DNA from: Mucilaginibacter pankratovii
GTDB lineage: Bacteria; Bacteroidota; Bacteroidia; Sphingobacteriales; Sphingobacteriaceae
Direction: 5' to 3'
Assembly (NCBI RefSeq): GCF_014773265.1
Contig: NZ_JACWMY010000004.1
Location: forward strand, 62,001 to 126,000
Length of the DNA stretch: 64,000 nucleotides
Positions within the stretch are counted from its first letter, which is position 1; every line of letters begins with the position of its first letter. Of this stretch, positions 8,298-18,900 are shown one piece after another. The notes under the pieces are model-generated. The model searched no databases, was not told the DNA's origin, and was given only the letters and a program-made list of their open reading frames with translations. The position numbers and the translations under genes were made by a program.

Positions 8298-8346
8298 CTG
8301 CACATTCGCACATCTGAAATTTGCACATCTGAAATTTGCACATCTT
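8298..8346. repeat. Tandem GCACATCTGAAATTT spacer repeat
   Basis: Three 15-nt units (GCACATCTGAAATTT) run directly into the stop codon of the OmpH-like gene. A degenerate relative lies after gyrB at 11098-11130. Confidence 0.75.
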
Positions 8347-8944
8347 ACTTCTTGTCTTTCGCGTAATCGTCGTTAAGCCTTTTAATCACATCGGCAGTAA
8401 CATCCAGGCTTGGGTCGCCGTAAAGCATACCTGTGCTGGCGCGGGTGAAGGTTAACACCAATTTGTAGCCTTTTTCTTTAGCGTAAGCTTTGGTAAAAGC
8501 AGCCAATTTTTCGTAGAATTTATTTTGCTCGGTAGCCTGGTCCTGTTGAACCTGCGCGCCGGCGTTTTGCTGATATTGCTGAAACTCCTGGCCTTTACGT
8601 TGCAGTTGTTGCTCTGTTGCTGCGCGTTTATCGGCAGGCATTGTAGCAGCTTCTTTTTGGTATTCGGCATATTGGCGTTGTATAGCCTGCTGGCGAGATT
8701 GTACATCGGCCTGTGCTGCTTTGGCTTTGTCTTCCAGGCGTTTAGACATATCGTTGAAATAGTCGTATTTAGCCACAAGCGTATCCTGGTTGATGAACAC
8801 TATTTCGTGTGCTGTAGTTGTTGTTGGGGTGCTTGCTGCAGCAGCAGGTTTGTCGGCAGTTTTATTTTGGTTGCACGCAGCTACGCTTGCGGCAAGGGCT
8901 AATAATAAAACTGATTTTGTAACGATTGACGCCTTGATTTTCAT
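8345..8944 (-). CDS. OmpH/Skp-family chaperone-like lipoprotein
   Basis: 199 residues. The signal peptide ends in a lipobox (SVAAC, Cys near residue 24), so the protein should be lipid-anchored, unlike the soluble periplasmic Skp of proteobacteria. A low-complexity Ala/Thr linker follows, then the OmpH core: a beta-strand (IVFINQDTLVAKYDYF), a long Gln/Lys/Ala-rich coiled coil (about residues 70-140) and a closing strand (GYKLVLTFTRASTGMLYGDP). Family members hold unfolded outer-membrane proteins; here that role is inferred. It is divergent from gyrB with a 187-bp shared upstream region. Confidence 0.82.
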   Translation of the reverse strand: MKIKASIVTKSVLLLALAASVAACNQNKTADKPAAAASTPTTTTAHEIVFINQDTLVAKYDYFNDMSKRLEDKAKAAQADVQSRQQAIQRQYAEYQKEAATMPADKRAATEQQLQRKGQEFQQYQQNAGAQVQQDQATEQNKFYEKLAAFTKAYAKEKGYKLVLTFTRASTGMLYGDPSLDVTADVIKRLNDDYAKDKK

Positions 8945-8969
8945 TCTGTTTATCTAAAAAAAATTTTGA

Positions 8970-8977
8970 CAAAGATA
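8970..8977 (-). promoter_or_regulatory. Possible -7 box of the OmpH-like gene
   Basis: The minus strand reads TATCTTTG here, an exact TAnnTTTG match 26 nt before the ATG. No TTG lies at the expected -33 distance, so support is limited. Confidence 0.35.
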
Positions 8978-9031
8978 AACTTTCGTATCAAGTTTCCTAA
9001 CCCTAAAAAGGATGTTTATTATGGGTCATAT

Positions 9032-9040
9032 TTATCCACA
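9032..9040 (+). promoter_or_regulatory. Consensus DnaA box upstream of gyrB
   Basis: TTATCCACA matches the consensus DnaA box exactly and lies 39 nt upstream of the gyrB -7 box. A second identical nonamer lies upstream of trxA at 28350. One nonamer can occur by chance, so function is uncertain. Confidence 0.35.
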
Positions 9041-9078
9041 TTAGTGCTAATAATGATGTATATGTGCGCGCAAAATCG

Positions 9079-9086
9079 TACTTTTG
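9079..9086 (+). promoter_or_regulatory. Probable -7 box of the gyrB promoter
   Basis: TACTTTTG fits TAnnTTTG and would start a transcript with a leader of about 40 nt before the gyrB ATG (9132). No clear TTG at -33. Confidence 0.5.
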
Positions 9087-9128
9087 TATGTTAAACTCCG
9101 CCCCGGAGTATGTTATTGTTTTAGATAA

Positions 9129-11090
<1,962 letters not shown>

Positions 11091-11149
11091 TTAGATATGC
11101 ACATATGCAAATTAGAGATGTGCAGATGCTTTTGATACTTTAATATTTG

Positions 11150-11177
11150 GCCCCGCTTGAAGAGCGGGGCTTTTTTG
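11150..11177 (+). terminator. Intrinsic terminator of gyrB
   Basis: GCCCCGCT (11150-11157) pairs with AGCGGGGC (11163-11170) across a TGAAG loop, followed by TTTTTTG. It separates gyrB from the convergent map gene. Confidence 0.85.
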
Positions 11178-11203
11178 TTTTTGCCGCCAGGCAATAATGA
11201 TAA

Positions 11204-11968
11204 TCAATCCCAAATTCCGTTCTGGGCGGTAAATATCACCGGTTGGCCGCCGGTTACCATGATGGTATGCTCGTGCTGGGCAACAAAGCCACCTTTATTA
11301 CCATGCAGGGTCCAGCCATCGGCCTGTGTATCGGCAATTGTCGACCGTGTTGAAATGAATGTTTCTACAGCTACCACCGAATTCTTCTTGAAACGTGTGG
11401 TGTTATACCTGTCGCAGTAATTAGCTATCTCGTGGGGTTCTTCGTGCAGGCTGCGGCCAACACCATGCCCGGTCAGGTTTTTGATTACGGTGTAGCCCGC
11501 TTTTTTGGCTTCGGTCTCTATCAACCTGCCTATCTCTGATATTTTAACACCACCCTTAATGTTGCTGATGGCTTTTCTCAAGATCTCTTTAGATGCTTCT
11601 ACCAGTTTGCCAAGGCCGTGAAGATCTTCGCCTAATATAAACGAGCCGCCATTGTCGGCCCAATAACCATTTAATTCTGCCGATACGTCGATATTTATTA
11701 GGTCACCTTCTTTAAGGATCTTATCCAACGATGGTATGCCATGCGCAACTTCCTCATTAACACTAATGCAGGTATAGCCGGGGAAATTGTAGGTTAAATA
11801 CGGTGCAGAATGCGCGCCCATCTGTGCCAGCAAATCGCCGCCGTAATCATCAAGTTCCTTTGTTGAAATGCCCGGTTTAGCAAACTCGCGCATTTTTTTT
11901 AGGGTGATGGCAACAGCATCACTTGCCTCTTGCATTCCAACTCTTTGCTCTTCGGTAGTTATAGACAT
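11204..11968 (-). CDS. map: Type I methionine aminopeptidase
   Basis: 254 residues. It removes the N-terminal methionine from nascent proteins. Pita-bread fold with the metal ligands in NIDVSAELNGYWADNGGSF (two Asp), GHGVGRSLHEEPHEI (His), AVETFIS (Glu) and the final Glu in QHEHTIMVTGG. The catalytic His is in EEVAHGIPS. Length and lack of an N-terminal zinc-finger extension match the bacterial type Ia enzyme. The gene is isolated rather than being in the secY-infA ribosomal cluster where map is often found, so a second copy elsewhere is possible. Confidence 0.94.
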   Translation of the reverse strand: MSITTEEQRVGMQEASDAVAITLKKMREFAKPGISTKELDDYGGDLLAQMGAHSAPYLTYNFPGYTCISVNEEVAHGIPSLDKILKEGDLINIDVSAELNGYWADNGGSFILGEDLHGLGKLVEASKEILRKAISNIKGGVKISEIGRLIETEAKKAGYTVIKNLTGHGVGRSLHEEPHEIANYCDRYNTTRFKKNSVVAVETFISTRSTIADTQADGWTLHGNKGGFVAQHEHTIMVTGGQPVIFTAQNGIWD

Positions 11969-12178
11969 TTTTGAGTTTTATCTATAGCAAATTAACAAAT
12001 AATAAATTTATAATATTAAGCCTACCGCTCCCCAGAGAAATCGCTTTTAAACAAATTGATGATCAGGAGGTGCCTGCGAGGCCTTCAGAGTGTTCTTCTT
12101 CCGTTTGGTCACAACGCTATAATTCTTGTTGTATATAACAACTTCGAACGGTATATTTAAGCACCTTATCGCCCGCTC

Positions 12179-13123
12179 ATGAAAAAAACCGTATTTGTTC
12201 TTATAATTACTCTTTGTTTAGTTGGCAGAAGCCTCGCTTGCTTAAATGGAGATACAAAAGAGTTAGCTAATGGTGAGCTGCTGTACTGGGACAAAAGTAC
12301 GTCTACACCAACTGGACATCGTTTTAATGGTAATGCAGACTTTGAGAGATTTCCTCGTGAGCTGGATAATTTGTATAAAAAAACAAATGATATCCGATAC
12401 CTGTCGGACAAAGGGCTTGTACTTATTGTAATGGGGAAGTACAAAGAGGCTATTGCCCTTTACCTGCAAATTGAAAAGATAAAACCCAACCGTTATTCAA
12501 CGGCATCAAACATAGGCACTGCGTATGAGTTAGATGGACAGAACGAACAAGCTTTATTTTGGATAGAAAAGGCAGTAAAGCTAAACCAGCATTCACATTA
12601 CGATTCGGAATGGATACACGTAAATATCCTTAAGGCAAAGCTTGGCGGTAAGCAACTGATCAATACCCAATTTTTGCTACATACCGATTTCGGAACCGAT
12701 AGTATCCCGCGTACCGCGCTTTCAAAAAAGAAATTGGATTCCTTATCCCAAGCCTTATTTTACCAATTGAACGAGCGTAATTCTTTTGTAAAACCTAAGG
12801 ATAAAATTGTTGCGCAATTGCTGTTTGATTTAGGCAACCTCACTTTTGTAAGGAGCGGTTACAAGGTTGCGCTTGCTGATTATGCCCTGGCGAAACAATA
12901 TGGTTACAATGGTAAACTGATTGACCTGCGTATCAAAACAGCCCTCAGCTATAGCAAAAACAATAAAACCATATATCTGCCCAATAATATTTCTGAGAAG
13001 AAAAACCCTTTAATTTACATTTGTATAGGCTTAGGTGTGTTGCTCGCTGTGTTTTTAGCGATATTTATATGGAGAAAAAAATATAAGCGGATTGAAGACT
13101 CGAGGCAGCTCGGCAATGGCTAA
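12179..13123 (+). CDS. Exported TPR protein with C-terminal membrane anchor
   Basis: 314 residues of unrecognised function. An N-terminal signal peptide (about residues 1-20) precedes tetratricopeptide-like helices at about residues 75-145 (LVIMGKYKEAIALYLQIEK, TAYELDGQNEQALFWIEKA) and again near 220-245. A hydrophobic segment near residues 279-300 (IYICIGLGVLLAVFLAIFIW) followed by basic residues suggests a single C-terminal membrane pass with the TPR part in the periplasm. Such proteins usually scaffold other proteins. No operon partner is evident; the gene is convergent to the retropepsin gene. Confidence 0.75.
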   Translation: MKKTVFVLIITLCLVGRSLACLNGDTKELANGELLYWDKSTSTPTGHRFNGNADFERFPRELDNLYKKTNDIRYLSDKGLVLIVMGKYKEAIALYLQIEKIKPNRYSTASNIGTAYELDGQNEQALFWIEKAVKLNQHSHYDSEWIHVNILKAKLGGKQLINTQFLLHTDFGTDSIPRTALSKKKLDSLSQALFYQLNERNSFVKPKDKIVAQLLFDLGNLTFVRSGYKVALADYALAKQYGYNGKLIDLRIKTALSYSKNNKTIYLPNNISEKKNPLIYICIGLGVLLAVFLAIFIWRKKYKRIEDSRQLGNG

Positions 13124-13144
13124 TCACTCACCATTCACCACTTG

Positions 13145-13570
13145 CTACTTCAACACCAGCACCTTCTTCCCAAAATCAATCACTGCTTTATATTTCATTA
13201 GTATATCGCTACCTACAACGCCTAATACTTCGGGGTGGCCCAGTTCGCGGTAGGCGACGTTGATGGTAGATAGGTCCAGCACGGCTACTTCAATTTCGGG
13301 GATCAGCAGGTTGCCTATCCAGATATTACTGATAACTGCCGTGGCTGATTGCATGGTATTGGTGCCCAAGCCGGTAGAGAGCCGCTCGCTGGCAATAATG
13401 GGCGCGTCCTCATTAGCAGCTAAAAGCAACTCGTGATCAAACGCGGTACGTGATGCGCCGGTATCCAGCACCACTTTAAAGGGTTTGTTAAAAATGGTGA
13501 TATCCAGCAGGGGATGGAAGCCATCTTCGTGCAGGTCTATCATTTGCAGCGGAACGGATATTTTGTTCAT
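13145..13570 (-). CDS. Single-domain retropepsin-like aspartic protease
   Basis: 141 residues, the size of one half of a pepsin, so it should act as a homodimer. The active-site motif is VLDTGASRTAFD near residues 34-45, and LGVVGSDILMKYKAVIDF near the C-terminus fits the structural second motif (hydrophobic-hydrophobic-Gly) of clan AA proteases. There is no signal peptide, so the protein is probably cytoplasmic. It lies 95 bp downstream of tamL in the same direction. The start ATG is the last unit of an ATGAAC-containing spacer repeat. Substrate unknown. Confidence 0.75.
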   Translation of the reverse strand: MNKISVPLQMIDLHEDGFHPLLDITIFNKPFKVVLDTGASRTAFDHELLLAANEDAPIIASERLSTGLGTNTMQSATAVISNIWIGNLLIPEIEVAVLDLSTINVAYRELGHPEVLGVVGSDILMKYKAVIDFGKKVLVLK

Positions 13571-13602
13571 TAGTTCAGCGGTTCATTAGTTCATTGGTTT
13601 GA
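13562..13602 (-). repeat. ATGAAC-type spacer repeat containing the retropepsin start codon
   Basis: In gene orientation the region reads as degenerate copies of AATGAACTAATGAACC. The final ATGAAC is the start of the downstream gene. The same repeat precedes both methyltransferase genes at 53217-53253 and 55622-55657. Confidence 0.7.
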
Positions 13603-13665
13603 CGTCATGAAGTCTGAACAGTTACAATCAATATTCACTCCTTCACTAATTCACTCCTTCAATCA

Positions 13666-15924
13666 TTAAAAAGGATACCCTATAGCGATATTCAGTATAG
13701 CATTTTTAAAGCTTGGGCTAATGCTGCGGCTGGCGCCATTTGTACTGTAGGGCGTCACCAGCGGGAACCCCAGATCGGTGCGCAGTACCAGCACGGTTGC
13801 GTCAAACCTTAAACCAAAGCCGGCATCCACCGCCAGTTGGCTCAAAAAGTTTGGCCCGAATGTGCCGCCCGCCTGGTGTGGCTTTGCATTCCAAACGTTA
13901 CCGGCATCGGTAAACAAAGCCCCGTAAACAATGCTGAAAAGCTTAACCCGGTACTCTAAGTTGGCTTCGAGCTTGATATCGCCTGATTGATCGGCAATGA
14001 AACCTCCGTTTAAGGAACTGGCATCCACCGTGCCGGGGCCGATAGATCGTGCCCGGAAGCCCCTCAAACTATTGGGCCCGCCAATAAAGAATTGCTGATT
14101 GTAGGGTAATATGGTAGAGTTGCCATAAGGTAAACCAACGCCCACCAGTAGCCTTGCTGCAATTTTGCTGCCGGTGCCCATTTTATGAAAATACCGCAAC
14201 TCGGTTTCCACCTTAGCATACTGGTTAAATGTAGAGCCCAGGAAGGTTTTTGCCTTGCCGCCCAGTGTATCGGCGCCGGTTAGCAAGCCGTAAATATTGT
14301 TGGACAGACTTAGCTTTCCGCGGTAAAAGATGCTGTTGGTGCGGTAATCTTCGGTAGTGTTATCAAACGTATAGGCATAGCTTGGGCCCCAGGTAAACTG
14401 TGGGTCGATAACGTGCTTTAGCGCCGGGTTGCGGTTGTTTGGGTTGTTGATACTATCGGTGTAAAGCTTGCTGACATTGCGCGGCTTTACATAAGTTATC
14501 TCCAATAAATTAAGCTCGTTGAGCTTATGGACATCAGTTTTAAAAGAGTAGCCAAAAGAGCCGCTGAACGAATTAAGCGAATACAATTTACTGCGGACTA
14601 CCGAGGTATAATTAAGTGTAAGCGTAGTGCGCGGGATGTAAGCATTATCGCCCTTGATGTTGAACGGGCCTATGATCCTCGGCCAGGAAATAGATGGCTG
14701 GATACCGTATTGGAATACATTGAACCCGCCATTACTGCCGCCTACCTGCACATCGGTACTGGCAAAAAGGGTAACAGCCAGCAGTTCTCCGCCCTTAAAG
14801 GTGTTCCTGTTCTTCCAGTTGAGATTTATTTGCGAGCCGGTATAACTTGCTGATGTGGTGCGGCCCAACAGCTCCAGTTGTAAGGATTTGCGTTTATATG
14901 GCGTTAAAAAGTAATAAACATCCAGTTTTGGCGAATCGGGCGTAACATCTTCAAAGCGGTTTTTTACATATTGATAGGGCCCCAGGTTAATAAACCTGTT
15001 TAGCGAGTTATTATGTTTGGTACGGCTGTAGGTATCGTTGGGATGCAGCAATACAGTATTGGCAAACAGAAAAGGTTTGGCAGTTTTGCGCGGGTCTACC
15101 AAATTATACCAACGATAGAACTGGGCCTGGTTTAGTCTTAGGGAAGTATCCCGAAGGGAATAATTAGGGTATACATAAATATTGCGGATGGAGTAGATCT
15201 CTCGCGCGCGCTCCGGCGTGGTAGGTTTAATACTTACGATCAGATCAACCTGGTGATTGATGATGGTACTATCCACTTTGATGATCAGCTGCTCGGGCGC
15301 AAAGAAAAAGAAACCTTCCTCTTTCAGGCGGCTGTCGATACGGATCCGCTCGGATTTGATCACATCGAGGTTATATTTATCGCCCACCTTTAAAAGGGTT
15401 TCTTTCATGGTGCCCCTTACTGCAGTATCCAAACTATTATCGGTAGCTACAGGGAATTCCACGCTGCGGATAGTATACGATGGCCCGGCATTTACCGTAA
15501 ACTCCGCCTTTGCGGTTCGTTTTTTACCAATGGTATCGCCTCTCACGGTCGATTGAAAATAGCTTTCGTTTTGCAGGCGGTTCTGCATAATAGTGCTGTT
15601 CTTCTCCAGGTTTACCTGGCTTATAAATACAGGAGGCTCGCCATACTTGCTAAAGAATTTTTGGATAAAGCCTTTGCGTGCTTTGGTTTTATAATAAAGC
15701 CAAAGCTTTATCCGCAGGCCCAGTAACGATGAGTTGGGCTGGGGGCGAACAGTAGCGTTCAATTCCGAACTGATGGCCTTGGCATCGCTGCTCTTAATAT
15801 CCTTATCCGCAACCTTTACCGAACTGCCTGTGTAAAGCTTCTCGTTTGCTGGTATGTACTTAGTAGTGCTGCAAGCGCTTACCAATAGCGAAAGAAATAA
15901 TAAATATTTGATATGCTTTATCAT
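13666..15924 (-). CDS. tamL: TamL-type BamA-family outer-membrane lipoprotein
   Basis: 752 residues. The N-terminus carries a lipobox (LLVSAC, Cys about residue 18), then POTRA-like repeats (residues ~30-330) and a C-terminal 16-strand barrel of the bacterial surface antigen (Omp85) family; GGPNSLRGFRARSIGPG near residue 620 is the conserved barrel loop containing the (V/I)RGF-type lock motif. Bacteroidota use such a lipidated Omp85 protein with TamB in place of TamA. The gene overlaps tamB by 4 bp (ATGA), so both are co-translated. It probably inserts or supplies lipid to the outer membrane. Confidence 0.88.
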   Translation of the reverse strand: MIKHIKYLLFLSLLVSACSTTKYIPANEKLYTGSSVKVADKDIKSSDAKAISSELNATVRPQPNSSLLGLRIKLWLYYKTKARKGFIQKFFSKYGEPPVFISQVNLEKNSTIMQNRLQNESYFQSTVRGDTIGKKRTAKAEFTVNAGPSYTIRSVEFPVATDNSLDTAVRGTMKETLLKVGDKYNLDVIKSERIRIDSRLKEEGFFFFAPEQLIIKVDSTIINHQVDLIVSIKPTTPERAREIYSIRNIYVYPNYSLRDTSLRLNQAQFYRWYNLVDPRKTAKPFLFANTVLLHPNDTYSRTKHNNSLNRFINLGPYQYVKNRFEDVTPDSPKLDVYYFLTPYKRKSLQLELLGRTTSASYTGSQINLNWKNRNTFKGGELLAVTLFASTDVQVGGSNGGFNVFQYGIQPSISWPRIIGPFNIKGDNAYIPRTTLTLNYTSVVRSKLYSLNSFSGSFGYSFKTDVHKLNELNLLEITYVKPRNVSKLYTDSINNPNNRNPALKHVIDPQFTWGPSYAYTFDNTTEDYRTNSIFYRGKLSLSNNIYGLLTGADTLGGKAKTFLGSTFNQYAKVETELRYFHKMGTGSKIAARLLVGVGLPYGNSTILPYNQQFFIGGPNSLRGFRARSIGPGTVDASSLNGGFIADQSGDIKLEANLEYRVKLFSIVYGALFTDAGNVWNAKPHQAGGTFGPNFLSQLAVDAGFGLRFDATVLVLRTDLGFPLVTPYSTNGASRSISPSFKNAILNIAIGYPF

Positions 15925-18900
15925 TGTATAGTTGTGGTCTGGGTCCTGGTCCTGTCTTCTTTATCTTTTTGCTGAGAGGCTTTCTCCTGCTCGTCTTTTA
16001 TTTTTTGTTCCTCCTGATAGCGTTTGCGCATAGCTTTCTCTTCTTCGCTACGCTTGCGGAAGATCTCACGGAAGCGGTTATAGTCAACAGTCAAGGAGAA
16101 ACCAAGGCCTGTTTCCACTATCTGGCCCTGTATCACCACGTACTCATCCTTCCGGTAAGCACGCAGGGTATAACGGCCATCCTTGCTCAACTTATAGGCA
16201 ACCGATACATTGCCTGCAATGTTGGAGGTCTTTTGTCCGGCCTGTGCACCTTCCAGGTTAAAGTTGTTACCTACGGAGACTGTAAGTCTGTCGCTCAGGA
16301 ATCGTTTGGATACGCCAATGTTCAGATCCGTTCGGTTTTGTGCCGTACCCGATGAATAATCCTGCCCGGAGCTTAAACCAAAGTTAAGGTCCACTCCGGA
16401 GATTAAACCGCCTGCAAGGCTGTTCAGCTGGTCGGACAGCAGGCTGCTTACGCTACTGCGGATAGCACCTTCTATACCCGCGCTGCCACCCTGGCTTTGC
16501 AGCGGGTTATCGCCTATAAAGTGGCCGAGCACCAATACGCCAAGTACCTGTTTATTCAGTTCGTTAGGGTCCTGTCTTATTTGGTTCAGGCGGGTATTAA
16601 CGGTAGTGGTAACCTCTCCCGATACATTGTAATTACTATCGGGCAGGGTAATATCAAAGCTGATATCGGGTTTCAGCAGTTCATTCCGCAAGTTAAGGTT
16701 TACGTTGAAAGGGAGTTTTTGCTTGTATTGGGTGTTGTTTACATCGCCTAACTGGTTTGCTACCAGGTCTATCGGCGGCACGTTGGCCACGTAGATCGCG
16801 GTCAGATCTATATTAGCCATGGTTGGGTCGCCGGTCCAGGTGATGGTGCTGCCTTGCTTAAAGTTAAACTTACGGCTAACGGTAGCGTACGATAGGTTAT
16901 ACGAACCTTGGTTAACCACATACGTACCGGTTAAACTTGTTTTCCCGCTTGGGTCTATTCCGCCGCTCAGATGTGCTTCGCCTTTTAGTTGTACCACATC
17001 GCCGTTGCGCTCATCTATTACAATAGTAAAGTTGGCGTTCTTGTCTATGTTAACCGTAGCGTTCACATCCAGCCCGGTTATTTCAGATTGTTTTAACGAA
17101 TCGAGCTGCCGCGCCAATAATATCGAATCCATCGCCGGGGCGCTTCGGTCTATAAATTCAACAACGCCTTTTCTGTCCTCCACGCCGGGGTCGGTAGTGG
17201 GGAGTACGAAAACCATGTCTGTTTTTTCGTTCACGGTTAAGTTTGCGTCAACAATCGGCTTTGCCATATCGCCGCGTACCTTCACGTTGGCATCCATAAA
17301 CAATTTGCCGTAGAACAGTTGATTATCCGCCTTGGTGGAGTTGATCACCCGGAAGTTATTCATCCGGATATCCATGCCGAATTTAAAGTCGGTATAGGTT
17401 TTGGTATAAATGGCGCCGGTAACAATGGCCTTGTTGTTGGTAGAATCTACCAAAGTAAAATCATTAAAGCGGATGCCTTCATCGTTAAACGTAATGCTTT
17501 CCTGCGGCATAGTGAAGTAGGAGTTGAGCATAGCTACATTGAACCCGACCTTATTAAAGTTGACGTTCCCCCTTACTGCGGGCGCCGCCATTGTCCCCGT
17601 TATTTTAAGCTGCCCGGTAATATTACCGCTGGAGTTGCGAATGCTGCCGAAGCTAAAGCCTTCGATGCTCTTCATGCCCAAATTCACGATGTTCAGGTTC
17701 AGGTCGAACCGGCTTTCGGGCAGGGTGTAGTACATGCCGTTCAGGTCTACCTGGTTGCCTTTGCCGGTGATGTTCATCTGCGCGGCGTAGGCATTAGCGG
17801 TTTGGTTATTTACCTTCAGGGCGATGTTGCCAACGGTATCGCCTTTAAAGTTAAAATCGCTTACGTTGATGGCTGCCTCAAATACCGGTGATTTCTGGAA
17901 GTTGCTCACCACCGCGTTACCATTAATGGTACCGCCTACCAGCAGCGAATCCTGTTTGGCCATTTTGGTGAGGGTTTCTATTTTAAAGTTCTTAAAATCT
18001 ACGTTGACAGGCGCATTGTATTGTCCCGATGGTGTGTTAATGCTCAACACCTGGTTGCTGTTGGTTAAGCTGAAATTGCGGGCCAGGATACCTTTGTTCC
18101 CAAATTCGAGTGCGTTGTTTGGGTTAACCGCCCATGGGGTGTAATCCAGCAATACGCCATCCTGCAAAAAGCTGAACTGGTACTCATTAGGTATCACACT
18201 GAAAACGCCGGCTACGCGATATCGTTCTTTTTTCGCCGCATCGCGCACCTGCAGGCTAATGCCAAGCTTGTCGTTCTGCGCTGCGCCGGTTACACTGGTG
18301 TACAACAGATCTAAGGAGGAGCCCACTTTTATCTCGTCTGCGGTTAAGCTGTAATTCAGGGCATTGTTGCCGGTATTAATGGCGAGTTTTGCATTATTAA
18401 CCGTATTAGTGCCATAGATAACTTTTGGTATCGAACCGTCTACAACCAATTCGCCGGTGCTGCTGTTGAAGCGGCCATTGATCAGCACAGGGTCGAGCTG
18501 TTTCAGATCGGGCGCGAACTTTTCTACCAGTGGCGTTTTCACCATCCGGGCATCAAACGTAAATTGCTGCGGGGAGTATTTAGTTTTAACAACCGGGGTT
18601 TTGCTCACCAGGTTGGTGTTGTAATATTTGTTGATCACATCCATCACCGCGGGACCAACTTCGGTAAGCTTGTACTTGCCACCCATGTGGGCATAAAATA
18701 CCGGGGTCTTCAAACGAAGGCTGCTGCTATCGGCATTAGCGGTGGAGATAAGACTTACGGTATCTAAATTTATGCGCTGCCCCGCATTGTTTACCAGCAG
18801 GTTGGTAGCCAAAATGTTGGCGTTGAGGTAATCTGGGTCGGCGGTTGGTACATCGGCCACTATCTTGCCATGAAAACGCATCACCGTTTTGGTAAAGCCG

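Noticed and set aside
8298..8346. CRISPR array
   Set aside because: Units are contiguous 15-mers without unique spacers and no cas genes are present; the same holds for the other short-period tracts.
9032..9040. Chromosome origin near gyrB
   Set aside because: Only one consensus DnaA box, no dnaA/dnaN genes and no AT-rich repeat array beside it; dnaE and gyrB alone do not mark an origin.
17319..17891. 190-residue ORF antisense to tamB
   Set aside because: One of many shadow frames opposite this very long gene; no recognisable protein features.
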